A DNA stretch of 10,661 nucleotides from an uncultured Collinsella sp. (GTDB lineage: Bacteria > Actinomycetota > Coriobacteriia > Coriobacteriales > Coriobacteriaceae): NCBI GenBank assembly GCA_900549655.1, contig UROZ01000065.1:1-10661 (forward strand). Direction: 5' to 3'. How positions within the stretch are numbered: position 1 is the stretch's first letter; the number at the start of each line of letters is the position of its first letter. Under the pieces are notes generated by a model that saw only the letters and a program-made list of their open reading frames with translations, was not told the DNA's origin and ran no database searches. Positions 1 to 6,640 of the stretch are shown here, in pieces. A program made the translations under genes and the position numbers.

Positions 1-18
1 CGCGGCCTCCCCTTTTTT
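1..18 (+). terminator. Possible terminator tail of a gene outside the window
   Basis: A C-rich run followed by six T (positions 13-18) looks like the right arm and U tract of a Rho-independent terminator whose left arm would lie beyond the window edge. Read on the minus strand it is an A tract followed by a G-rich arm, so it could also serve the minus-strand gene ending at 83. The other arm cannot be seen, so this is a guess from one half. Positions 19-82 hold nothing else I can name. Confidence 0.3.
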
Positions 19-82
19 GCGTTTATGGGGCGTAAATGACTCTATTACACCAGACGATCTTATCGTTTTTGGTATTGAGCCT

Positions 83-550
83 TTATTTAAAGAAGATAAA
101 TCGAATAACAAGGGCAACTGCTATGACCACAATGATCAAAAGCAGGATTGTCAGTCGATGCTGCTTGCGTCGTTTACTTGATGAAACGAAGATTGATTTT
201 CCCTGTTTTGGCGTTTCGAGATAGCGAGCCGAATGCGTCAAGGTTTGCTTTGGTCGAGGACCTCTTTGTTGATGAGTGGCGGATGCTTTCATCGGCTCAT
301 CACTAGCTGCGCTGTTTTTAGATAATGGTGCGTCTTTCAGATATACAGGGTCTCCCGAGGCGACGCCCATATGTTTACGCCCCGTTTGGGCATCCTCGAG
401 TGTTTGATATCGATTTCTCGTCACATACTCGGGCTCCGGATCATTAATGGGCTCTTGCGAGATGTGGGGACGATGGAACCGTGGCGGCTGCGTGGAAGTA
501 TCTTCCCCCTGCGTCGGCATAAACATTTTGTTCTGGTTTTGGTCGTCCAT
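83..550 (-). CDS. Hypothetical tail-anchored membrane protein
   Basis: I do not recognise a family for this 155-residue protein. Residues 1 to about 125 are hydrophilic and rich in Pro, Ser, Thr, Gln, Arg and Lys with no obvious fold, so this part is probably disordered. A basic cluster (SSSKRRKQHR, about 123-132) precedes one hydrophobic segment, LTILLLIIVVIAVALVIRFI, followed by FFK at the C-terminus. The basic flank suggests that the N-terminal part faces the cytoplasm and the protein is held by a C-terminal anchor. There is no signal peptide. The start is supported by AAAGGG about 5 bases before ATG and a TACAAT box 40 bases upstream. Its bases are visibly less GC-rich than the tilS and ftsH region. 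It is divergent from hsp20. A role in envelope or cell-surface processes would be speculation. Confidence 0.75.
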   Translation of the reverse strand: MDDQNQNKMFMPTQGEDTSTQPPRFHRPHISQEPINDPEPEYVTRNRYQTLEDAQTGRKHMGVASGDPVYLKDAPLSKNSAASDEPMKASATHQQRGPRPKQTLTHSARYLETPKQGKSIFVSSSKRRKQHRLTILLLIIVVIAVALVIRFIFFK

Positions 551-589
551 GATGCCCTTTAGCTCGTTACCAACAACGTGTACGCGCTC

Positions 590-595
590 ATTGTA
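590..595 (-). promoter_or_regulatory. Candidate -10 box of the membrane-protein gene
   Basis: TACAAT on the minus strand, 40 bases before the ATG at 550. No convincing -35 hexamer lies 16-18 bases upstream. The same hexamer stands before tilS, the aminotransferase, the PHP gene and the rRNA methyltransferase, which raises the chance that it is real. Confidence 0.4.
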
Positions 596-732
596 AGCCC
601 CTTGTTATTTGTAGCTGGGGACATACTCGGTATTTAAGCTCTGGTTCAAAGAACCTTAACCTTCCTAAAACCTAAGTCATACGCACTTAGATATGCTTAT
701 AGTACTGGACTCAAAAAACTTTATAGTCGATG

Positions 733-761
733 TATATATGAGCACTGGGTGGGCATATATA
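733..761. promoter_or_regulatory. Inverted repeat upstream of hsp20, possible operator
   Basis: Perfect 8-base arms TATATATG (733-740) and CATATATA (754-761) are separated by 13 bases, about 67 bases before the hsp20 ATG in an AT-rich stretch. TATAGT hexamers at 698-703 and 722-727 could be -10 boxes, which would put the repeat just downstream of transcription start. It matches neither the CIRCE element (TTAGCACTC-N9-GAGTGCTAA) nor the HAIR element bound by HspR (CTTGAGT-N7-ACTCAAG). AT-only arms can arise by chance. Confidence 0.3.
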
Positions 762-812
762 AGAGCGTCAAAAGAAGTCCCAGTCACCTGGAAGATGACT
801 CGGCAGTCCTAT

Positions 813-819
813 AAAGGAG
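813..819 (+). promoter_or_regulatory. Ribosome binding site deciding the hsp20 start
   Basis: AAAGGAG lies 8 bases before the ATG at 828. An in-frame ATG at 693 would add 45 residues, but it has no such site and the extra residues do not resemble a small heat-shock protein N-terminus. Confidence 0.8.
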
Positions 820-827
820 TGGTAAAC

Positions 828-1259
828 ATGGCAAGCATGGTTCCTTATCGTTCGGTTTTTGGCGTTCGTCCTTCTGCTAGCTCGCTGTTCGATCTGTTTG
901 ATGATATGAGCGACCTAGCGAACAGCTCGATTGCCTCTAAGGCGTTCCCCGTTGACGTTGAGGATAAGGGCGATGGCTATGAGGTCAAGGCTTATCTGAC
1001 CGGCGTCGCCAAGGACGATATCGATGTCGAGCTTAACGAGGGCCGTCTGTCCATTAGCGTGAATGTCGAGGAAGACGAGGAGAACGAGGGCAAGAACTTC
1101 CTGCAGAAGGAGTTCAGCTCGTACAGCGCGACGCGTGGCGTGTATCTTAAGGACGCTTCGAGCGAGGGCCTCTCGGCTAAGTACGCTGACGGCATCCTGA
1201 CCGTTACGGTTCCCAAGATCGTCGAGAAGAAGAACGTTACGAAGATCTCCATCGAATAA
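828..1259 (+). CDS. hsp20: Hsp20/alpha-crystallin family small heat-shock protein
   Basis: A 143-residue ATP-independent holdase chaperone that would bind unfolding proteins in the cytoplasm and keep them refoldable. Residues 1-35 form a Phe- and Ser-containing N-terminal arm. The alpha-crystallin domain runs from about 38 to 135, starting at FPVDVEDKGDGYEVKAYLTG and including the family signature A-D-G-I-L-T-V-T-V-P near 126-135. The protein ends KISIE, which supplies the I-x-I motif that docks one dimer on another during oligomer assembly. Length is typical of bacterial Hsp20. The start at 828 is chosen by its ribosome binding site. The gene is monocistronic and ends at a strong hairpin shared with the converging walJ-like gene. 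Its AT-rich leader with inverted repeats suggests stress control, but I find no CIRCE or HAIR site, so the regulator is unknown. Confidence 0.92.
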   Translation: MASMVPYRSVFGVRPSASSLFDLFDDMSDLANSSIASKAFPVDVEDKGDGYEVKAYLTGVAKDDIDVELNEGRLSISVNVEEDEENEGKNFLQKEFSSYSATRGVYLKDASSEGLSAKYADGILTVTVPKIVEKKNVTKISIE

Positions 1260-1287
1260 CTTCGTTGGTGTTCTTCGCTATTAAAAG

Positions 1288-1331
1288 ACAACAAAAGGGG
1301 CTGGGAAGCGATTCCCGGCCCTTTTTGTTGT
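1288..1331. terminator. Bidirectional terminator between hsp20 and the walJ-like gene
   Basis: Two 20-base arms (1288-1307 and 1312-1331) pair throughout with only two G-T wobbles, closed by a GCGA tetraloop of the GNRA type. The stem has A-rich and T-rich outer parts (AAAA at 1293-1296, TTTTT at 1322-1326), so it works as a terminator in both directions. It lies 28 bases after the hsp20 stop and 10 bases after the last base of the minus-strand gene. Confidence 0.88.
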
Positions 1332-1341
1332 TTAGGACAGT

Positions 1342-2151
1342 CTATTGAATGGTTGCCGGTTGATACTGACTCGCAGGGCGTATCGAGAGTTTTCGCGATC
1401 CTTGGAGAAGGGTTGCGGAGCTGCCGACCTCGTCATCCAGGGTTGCGGCCAGAGCTTTGGCATAGCTTTTGACGGTAAGGCTCGGACGATTGTTATCTTG
1501 GCTGATATGCATGGCAATGAGCTGTTCGGTGCGATCGGTAACAAGTTCGCGCGCGGCTTCGGCGGCTTGGCCATTGGAGAGGTGTCCCCTTTCAGACAGG
1601 ATGCGCTCCTGAAGAAAGCGGGGATATTCTCCCTCGCGCAGCATGGTCACATCGTGGTTGCTTTCGAGTGCGAAGACTCGACAATCTTTGAGGGTGTTCA
1701 TGGCTTGGCTCGATAGCTCTCCGGTGTCGGTGGCAAAGCCGATGGAATCATCGAGGGTGTCGAATCGATAGCCGACTGGATTGATGACATCGTGTGACGT
1801 TGAGTAGGTTTGCACGTGGATGCCGGCAATGGATAGGGTGTCACCGGGATCGAATTCCTCGACAGGCAGATGCGAAAGATTTTCTTTGCTCGAAAGAGTG
1901 CCCCTGCTGGCAAAGAGGGGGCCGTGCCAGTGCTTGCACCAGACATCGAGGCCCTTGATGTGATCGCTATGCTCATGAGTAATGAGAAGAGCCGAGACGT
2001 TGTCTGCCGAGAGCCCCAGTTCTGCCATGCGCTTTAATGTCTCGCGGCGAGACAGTCCGTCATCGACCATAATGAGCCCCTGCGGGCCCTCGATGAGTGC
2101 GCAGTTGCCTTTAGAGCCACTGCCGAGGATATGAAGGTGCAGGCAAGACAT
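1342..2151 (-). CDS. walJ: WalJ/YycJ-like metallo-beta-lactamase-fold hydrolase
   Basis: A 269-residue cytoplasmic metallo-hydrolase. The N-terminus carries the GSGSKGN motif (10-16) that opens this subfamily. Metal ligands come from HEHSDH (59-64), SHD (119-121) and DTG (142-144). The family blocks ESNHD (163-167), RGHLSN (188-193) and HISQDNN (215-221) are all present, so the active site looks intact. The closest relatives I know are Bacillus YycJ/WalJ and streptococcal VicX. Those proteins sit in the walRK/vicRK operon, have been linked to cell-wall and DNA-repair phenotypes, and have been suggested to be 5'-3' exonuclease-like. Here there is no walRK neighbour: the gene stands alone, divergent from tilS with 48 bases between starts. 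The ribosome binding site is weak (TTGGAA region). The family is clear, but the substrate is not. Confidence 0.88.
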   Translation of the reverse strand: MSCLHLHILGSGSKGNCALIEGPQGLIMVDDGLSRRETLKRMAELGLSADNVSALLITHEHSDHIKGLDVWCKHWHGPLFASRGTLSSKENLSHLPVEEFDPGDTLSIAGIHVQTYSTSHDVINPVGYRFDTLDDSIGFATDTGELSSQAMNTLKDCRVFALESNHDVTMLREGEYPRFLQERILSERGHLSNGQAAEAARELVTDRTEQLIAMHISQDNNRPSLTVKSYAKALAATLDDEVGSSATLLQGSRKLSIRPASQYQPATIQ

Positions 2152-2165
2152 AAGATTCCAAAGGA

Positions 2166-2171
2166 TACAAT
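2166..2171 (+). promoter_or_regulatory. Candidate -10 box of tilS
   Basis: TACAAT, 28 bases before the tilS ATG, inside the 48-base gap between the divergent walJ-like and tilS genes. A -35 box 17 bases upstream would fall at the start of the walJ-like gene, and nothing there resembles TTGACA. Confidence 0.42.
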
Positions 2172-2187
2172 GGGTGCGGACGAATAT

Positions 2188-2193
2188 AGGAGG
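2188..2193 (+). promoter_or_regulatory. Strong ribosome binding site fixing the tilS start
   Basis: AGGAGG with 6 bases to the ATG at 2200. This favours 2200 over an in-frame ATG at 2131, which would overlap the divergent walJ-like gene and has no comparable site. Confidence 0.85.
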
Positions 2194-2199
2194 AAGCGA

Positions 2200-3738
2200 A
2201 TGCCAACGGTATCACAGCATTATGGACACCATGCCGTGCCTGGGGCAGTCGATGAGACCCGGACGAGACAGCAGGCTGCTCCTGTCGTGCTCATGGTATC
2301 AGGCGGCGCGGACTCGACGGCACTGCTTCTTATGGCGTGCACATCAAAGCTGGATATCCAAGACGGACGCGGTGTTGCCCCCATTGCTCGCGAGCGCCTG
2401 CATGTGCTGCATGTAAACCATCATCTGCGCGGCAAGGCGTCCGATGGCGACGAGGTCTTTGTGCGTGAGCTCTGCGCGCAATATGGTTTACCGCTGTGCG
2501 TGGAGCACGCTTATTTTGATGGGGAGTCGGGCAATATTGAGGCCGCGGCCCGCGAGGTGCGCTATGCCGCGGCGCGGAGGTATGTTCGCGAACTCTGCGC
2601 CCAGACGGGGGCACCGCGAACGGCGGCTCGTATCTGCACCGCGCACACGTCTTCGGATCGCGCGGAAACGTTTTTGATGAACGCGATTAAGGGTTCGGGG
2701 CCCGCTGGTCTATCGAGCATTCCTCGCCGGAGGAATATCGTGGTGCGTCCCTTGCTCGACCTAACTCATGGCGAGCTCGTGGGCTATCTACAGGTACATG
2801 GTCAGCCGTGGCGTGAAGACGAGAGCAATGAGGATATCTCGTATCTGCGAAACTACGTGCGCCATCGGGTAATGCCAGTGGTGGCACAGCGTAATGCGAG
2901 CGTGTGCAAGACGATTGGCGCCGCCTGTGAGATCTTGGGTGATGAAGATGCGTTTCTATCCCAGCTGTCGGCACAGGCGTTTCGAAGCTGTTTGCGCAAA
3001 GAGGCAGCGGGCGCGCTGGTGCTCGATGCCAGGCGCCTTGCTGCGGCCGAGATGGTAATCGCGCGGCGCATCGTGCGACTGGCGATTAAGCGCATCGATC
3101 CGGACGCTCGTCCAGAGATGCGACATGTGGAGCGAGTCCTTTCCTGCGTTGCCGAGGGTGCCGGCTCGGTCACGCTTCCGGCGGGGATTGACGCACGCAT
3201 TGAGTTTGGCATGCTGGCGTTTAAGGCGCCGGCGGCTCGCGAGGGCCTGGTCGCGGACTGGGTTACCGTACCCGGTCGTTTGCCGTTGGGCGGGGGACGT
3301 GTACTGGTCACAGAACCGATGACCGTTGAGCCGGGATGCGATATCGTGCGTCGCGCCCGTGAGCTTGCGGCTGCCGGGGAAGTGACAGCTTTGGTAGACG
3401 CGGCTGCCTTGGGTTTTGCCGACAGCGATAGTGAGCGGATCCTGGCGGGCTCGCGTGGCGAGATCCCTGTCGAGGCGCGATTGGCGCGCCTGTGGGTGGA
3501 CGGTCCCGCACCGGGAGACGTGATGTGCCCGTTAGGGATGAGTGGCCGAAGCAAGAAAGTATCCGACTTGCTAGGCGAGGCTCGCATTCCCGTTTCCGAG
3601 CGCGCTGGCGTGCCCATGGTGAGGACGGCGCCGGGAGGTGCCGTGGTGTGGGTCGCCGGAGTTCGCGCGGACGAGCGTTTTAAGTGCACAGCCGCAACGC
3701 GCGTGGCATATCTGCTTCGTGTGGTCGATGCGGATTAG
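2200..3738 (+). CDS. tilS: tRNA(Ile)-lysidine synthase
   Basis: TilS uses ATP and lysine to convert cytidine 34 of tRNA-Ile(CAU) to lysidine, so that the tRNA reads AUA and is charged with isoleucine. It is usually essential. The 512-residue product has the N-type PP-loop SGGADST (34-40), HVNHHLRG shortly after, TAHTSSDRAET (147-157), RPLL (183-186), and the WREDESN...YLRNYVRHRVMP block that marks TilS. A TilS C-terminal domain starts near PGDVM (438-442) and runs to the end. Many homologues have AH..DQ.ET, whereas here Arg154 replaces the usual Gln. At 512 residues it is somewhat longer than the roughly 430-460 common in the family; about 30 residues precede the PP-loop. hpt and ftsH follow in the order common in Gram-positives, after a 147-base gap that holds its own candidate promoter. 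Confidence 0.94.
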   Translation: MPTVSQHYGHHAVPGAVDETRTRQQAAPVVLMVSGGADSTALLLMACTSKLDIQDGRGVAPIARERLHVLHVNHHLRGKASDGDEVFVRELCAQYGLPLCVEHAYFDGESGNIEAAAREVRYAAARRYVRELCAQTGAPRTAARICTAHTSSDRAETFLMNAIKGSGPAGLSSIPRRRNIVVRPLLDLTHGELVGYLQVHGQPWREDESNEDISYLRNYVRHRVMPVVAQRNASVCKTIGAACEILGDEDAFLSQLSAQAFRSCLRKEAAGALVLDARRLAAAEMVIARRIVRLAIKRIDPDARPEMRHVERVLSCVAEGAGSVTLPAGIDARIEFGMLAFKAPAAREGLVADWVTVPGRLPLGGGRVLVTEPMTVEPGCDIVRRARELAAAGEVTALVDAAALGFADSDSERILAGSRGEIPVEARLARLWVDGPAPGDVMCPLGMSGRSKKVSDLLGEARIPVSERAGVPMVRTAPGGAVVWVAGVRADERFKCTAATRVAYLLRVVDAD

Positions 3739-3819
3739 CCCCTCGCCCAGCTTTTCTGTGCGGCGTTGACGGTATTCCCGCGCTGATGGTGCGCGGGCTG
3801 GAAAATATACCCCGTGCGC

Positions 3820-3828
3820 TGCTAGAAT
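3820..3828 (+). promoter_or_regulatory. Candidate extended -10 promoter of hpt-ftsH
   Basis: TGCTAGAAT reads as an extended -10 (TGn then TAGAAT), 57 bases before the hpt ATG. A weak TGGAAA at 3799-3804 could be the -35 with 18-base spacing. The 147-base gap after tilS otherwise shows no terminator or riboswitch that I recognise, so read-through from tilS remains possible. Confidence 0.45.
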
Positions 3829-3885
3829 GTGTAGTTCGCGTCCATACGGCGGTGTGTGGGCGATTAAGCACAAGAAAGGGTTGTC

Positions 3886-4434
3886 ATGGCTTCTCAACAT
3901 CCGGATATCGAGAAGGTTCTGTTTACGCAGGAGGATATCGACGGTATCGTTTCTCGCCTGGGCGAGGAGATTACGCGCGACTACGCTGGTAAGGATCTGG
4001 TGCTGATCGCGGTTCTGCGCGGCGCTGTTGTCTTTATGGGCGATCTGATGCGCAAGATCGAGCTGCCGACCAACATCGATTTCATGGCTGTTTCGAGCTA
4101 TGGCGACGGTGTGAAGTCTTCGGGCATCGTGCGTATCATTAAGGACCTGGATATCGACATCCGTGGTCGCGACGTGCTGATCGTCGAGGACATTCTGGAC
4201 TCGGGCCTGACCCTCAAGTACCTGATGAAGAACCTCGAGAGCCGCAAGCCCGCTTCTCTGGAGGTCGCCGCCTTCCTGTGGAAGGACGTTGAGGACCGCG
4301 TCTCGGCCATCACGCCCAAGTATGTTGGAACCCATTGCCCCGATGCCTTTGTGGTGGGCTACGGCCTCGACTATGCCGAGCGCTATCGTAACCTTCCGTA
4401 TCTGGGCATTTTGAAACCGGAGGTTTATTCGTAA
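3886..4434 (+). CDS. hpt: Hypoxanthine phosphoribosyltransferase
   Basis: A cytoplasmic purine salvage enzyme that joins hypoxanthine, and usually guanine, to PRPP to give IMP or GMP. The 182-residue length is normal for bacterial HPRT. Visible features are the VLRGA substrate loop (43-47), the flexible SSYGDG loop (70-75), the PRPP-binding signature VEDILDSGLT (100-109) with its acidic pair Glu101-Asp102, and the C-terminal block FVVGYGLDYAERYRNLPYLG (155-174). The ending LKPEVYS closely resembles Bacillus HprT. GAAAGGG sits 5 bases before the ATG. The ftsH start follows one base after the hpt stop, so the two are almost certainly co-transcribed and translationally coupled. In Bacillus and Listeria, TilS and HprT partner in regulating ftsH. 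The conserved order here is compatible with that, but the sequence does not show it. Confidence 0.95.
   Translation: MASQHPDIEKVLFTQEDIDGIVSRLGEEITRDYAGKDLVLIAVLRGAVVFMGDLMRKIELPTNIDFMAVSSYGDGVKSSGIVRIIKDLDIDIRGRDVLIVEDILDSGLTLKYLMKNLESRKPASLEVAAFLWKDVEDRVSAITPKYVGTHCPDAFVVGYGLDYAERYRNLPYLGILKPEVYS
4419..4423 (+). promoter_or_regulatory. Ribosome binding site of ftsH inside the end of hpt
   Basis: GGAGG lies within the last codons of hpt, 12 bases before the ftsH ATG. That spacing is longer than usual, so re-initiation by ribosomes ending hpt probably contributes. Confidence 0.6.
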
Positions 4435-4435
4435 G

Positions 4436-6571
4436 ATGCCCGACGACCATAACGATAACAATTCCCAGACTCCCCGGGAGCCTAAGATCCCGGGGATGCC
4501 CGGAGGCAAGAAGCCCACGCGTACGGGCTGGCTGTATTTTATTTTGGCTTGCGCGCTTCTGGGCTACGCCTTCTTTAACATGGGCTCCGGCTTTGCCAAT
4601 TCCAGCAATACCGTTAAGCTCGCGACGAGCGAGATGGTGAGCGCCATCAAGCAGGATCGCGTCGAAGATCTGACCTATACGGTTCAAGATGGAAGCGTGA
4701 CGGGTCATTACTGGAAGACGAAGAAGGACAAGGGCGATACGAGCGAGCTCAAGAGCTTCTCCTCGACCTATGTCGGCTCCGATTCGCTTGCCGAGCTCAT
4801 GGCGGAGCACCCCGATACCAAGTACATCGTCAACACCAACGATCCCGATTTTTGGGGCGACTTGGCGATGAGTGTGCTTCCGACGATCGCCCTTATCGCC
4901 ATCATGTTCTACTTTATGCGCCAGATGATGGGCGCCAACAACAGGAACATGCAGTTTGGCAAGACCAACGCCAAGACCAACGAGGCCACACGCCCCAAGG
5001 TCAAGTTTGAAGACGTTGCCGGCGTGGACGAGGCAGTCGAGGAGCTCGAGGAGATCCGTGACTTTTTGAGCGATCCGGACCGCTATCGCAAACTGGGTGC
5101 CAAGATCCCGCGTGGCGTGTTGCTGGTGGGGCCTCCGGGCACCGGTAAAACGCTGCTGGCTAAGGCCGTTGCCGGCGAGGCGGGCGTGCCGTTCTTTAGC
5201 ATCTCTGGTTCCGACTTTGTCGAGATGTTCGTGGGTGTCGGCGCCAGCCGTGTGCGTGACCTCTTTAAGGAGGCCAAGTCCCAGGCCCCGTCGATCATCT
5301 TCATCGATGAGATCGATGCCGTGGGACGTCAGCGCGGAGCTGGTTTGGGCGGCGGTCACGACGAGCGCGAGCAGACGCTCAACCAGCTGCTGGTCGAGAT
5401 GGACGGCTTTGAGGAAAGCGAGTCGGTCATCCTGATCGCCGCCACCAACCGCCCCGACATTCTGGATCCGGCGCTGCTGCGTCCCGGCCGTTTTGACCGT
5501 CAGGTTACGGTCGACCGTCCGGATGTGAAGGGCCGCGAGCAGATCTTGCGCGTGCATGCCGAGAACAAGCCGATGGACGAGGACGTTAAGTTTGAGAAGC
5601 TCGCCCAGATGACCGTTGGCTTCACTGGTGCCGATCTGGCAAATCTGCTCAACGAGTCTGCGCTGTTGGCTGCCCGCCGCCATCGTTCCGTGATCTCGAT
5701 GGACGAGGTCGAGGAATCGATGGGGCGCGTGATTGCCGGACCGCAGCGCAAGGGTCGCGTGATGACCGAGGCCGAGCGCACCACGATTGCCTACCACGAG
5801 AGCGGTCATGCCCTGGTGGGCCACATCCTGGAGCACTCCGATCCGGTCCACAAGATCTCGATCGTCAGCCGCGGCCAGGCGCTGGGCTACACGCTGCAGC
5901 TTCCGCAGGAGGACCACTTCCTCAAGACCAAGAACGAGATGCTCGACGAGCTCGCCGTGTTCTTGGGCGGTCGCGTTGCCGAGGAGCTCATGTGCGATGA
6001 CATCACGTCGGGCGCGAGCAACGATCTGGAGCGCGCAACCAAGATGGCGCGCGAGATGGTCACGCGCCTGGGCATGAGCGAGGAGCTGGGCACGCAAGTG
6101 TTTGGCGAGGCGCAACATCAGGTGTTCCTTGGTCGCGATTACGCCGATCACCAGGATTACTCCGAGGAGACGGCGCGCCGCATCGATATCGAGGTCCAGC
6201 GCATTATGCGTGAGGCCCATCGTCGTGCGGTCGAGATTCTGGACGCCCGTCGCGATCAGCTCGATCTGATGGCGAAGGTGCTGCTTGAGCGCGAGACCGT
6301 CGAGGGCGACGCCGTGAACGCCCTGCTCGACAACGAGTGGAATGCCTACCTTGAGCGCGAGGGCGATATCCTGGCGGCCAAGGAGGAGCGCAATGCCAAG
6401 GCGGCCGGCATGCCGACCAAGAAGTGCGTGCCTCGAATGAGCGAGGAGGAGCTGGCGGCTGATGCCGCGGCCTTTGCGCAGGCGGCCATGCAGGAGGATG
6501 CCGAAGCCGCATCCGATGATGCTGACGATGACCATGCCGTCGTCGATGCCGACACCGACGCCGACAAATAG
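4436..6571 (+). CDS. ftsH: ATP-dependent zinc metalloprotease FtsH
   Basis: A membrane-anchored AAA+ protease that forms hexamers and degrades damaged membrane proteins and short-lived regulators. A hydrophilic 31-residue N-terminus leads into TM1 (about 32-48), an extracytoplasmic domain (about 50-141), and TM2 (about 143-161). The AAA domain follows with Walker A GPPGTGKT (232-239), Walker B IIFIDEID (Asp291-Glu292), and the second region of homology from about 336 to 355, including RPGRFDR. The zinc site is HESGH (His454, His458) with Asp530 as third ligand, 76 residues after the first His, as in other FtsH proteins. All catalytic residues are present. At 711 residues it is longer than E. 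coli FtsH. The extra length includes a C-terminal tail (about 669-711) very rich in Ala, Asp and Glu and probably disordered. It is coupled to hpt and followed by a terminator. Confidence 0.97.
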   Translation: MPDDHNDNNSQTPREPKIPGMPGGKKPTRTGWLYFILACALLGYAFFNMGSGFANSSNTVKLATSEMVSAIKQDRVEDLTYTVQDGSVTGHYWKTKKDKGDTSELKSFSSTYVGSDSLAELMAEHPDTKYIVNTNDPDFWGDLAMSVLPTIALIAIMFYFMRQMMGANNRNMQFGKTNAKTNEATRPKVKFEDVAGVDEAVEELEEIRDFLSDPDRYRKLGAKIPRGVLLVGPPGTGKTLLAKAVAGEAGVPFFSISGSDFVEMFVGVGASRVRDLFKEAKSQAPSIIFIDEIDAVGRQRGAGLGGGHDEREQTLNQLLVEMDGFEESESVILIAATNRPDILDPALLRPGRFDRQVTVDRPDVKGREQILRVHAENKPMDEDVKFEKLAQMTVGFTGADLANLLNESALLAARRHRSVISMDEVEESMGRVIAGPQRKGRVMTEAERTTIAYHESGHALVGHILEHSDPVHKISIVSRGQALGYTLQLPQEDHFLKTKNEMLDELAVFLGGRVAEELMCDDITSGASNDLERATKMAREMVTRLGMSEELGTQVFGEAQHQVFLGRDYADHQDYSEETARRIDIEVQRIMREAHRRAVEILDARRDQLDLMAKVLLERETVEGDAVNALLDNEWNAYLEREGDILAAKEERNAKAAGMPTKKCVPRMSEEELAADAAAFAQAAMQEDAEAASDDADDDHAVVDADTDADK

Positions 6572-6582
6572 TCTTTGTGGCG

Positions 6583-6616
6583 AAAGCCTCCGCGGGGAAA
6601 CCTGCGGAGGCTTTTC
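6583..6616 (+). terminator. Rho-independent terminator after ftsH
   Basis: A 14-base-pair stem (6583-6596 with 6601-6614, one G-U pair) is capped by a GAAA tetraloop. Its right arm ends in TTTT followed by CTTTC. It begins 12 bases after the ftsH stop and separates hpt-ftsH from the aminotransferase. Confidence 0.88.
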
Positions 6617-6640
6617 TTTCCGGCCGATATGGGGCCGTCT

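Noticed and set aside
643..655. GGTTCAAAGAACC considered as the T arm of a tRNA
   Set aside because: No acceptor, D or anticodon arms can be formed around it, so it is only a short 5-base inverted repeat.
693..827. 45-residue N-terminal extension of Hsp20
   Set aside because: The extension crosses the AT-rich promoter-like region and has no ribosome binding site. AAAGGAG clearly marks the ATG at 828.
551..827. CIRCE or HAIR heat-shock operator searched for before hsp20
   Set aside because: Only an isolated ACTCAA-like half site (709-714) is present, without a partner at the required spacing.
1808..1823. Second CACGTG (1813-1818) considered as a parS site
   Set aside because: The flanking bases match the parS consensus at only about 3 of 10 positions, and it lies inside the walJ-like coding region.
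2853..3689. A 278-codon minus-strand frame opposite tilS
   Set aside because: The product is Ser/Arg/Thr/Ala-rich low complexity and lies fully antisense to tilS, which has all family motifs.
3571..4518. A 315-codon minus-strand frame over the tilS end and hpt
   Set aside because: It is antisense to two clear genes, with no recognisable domain and no ribosome binding site.
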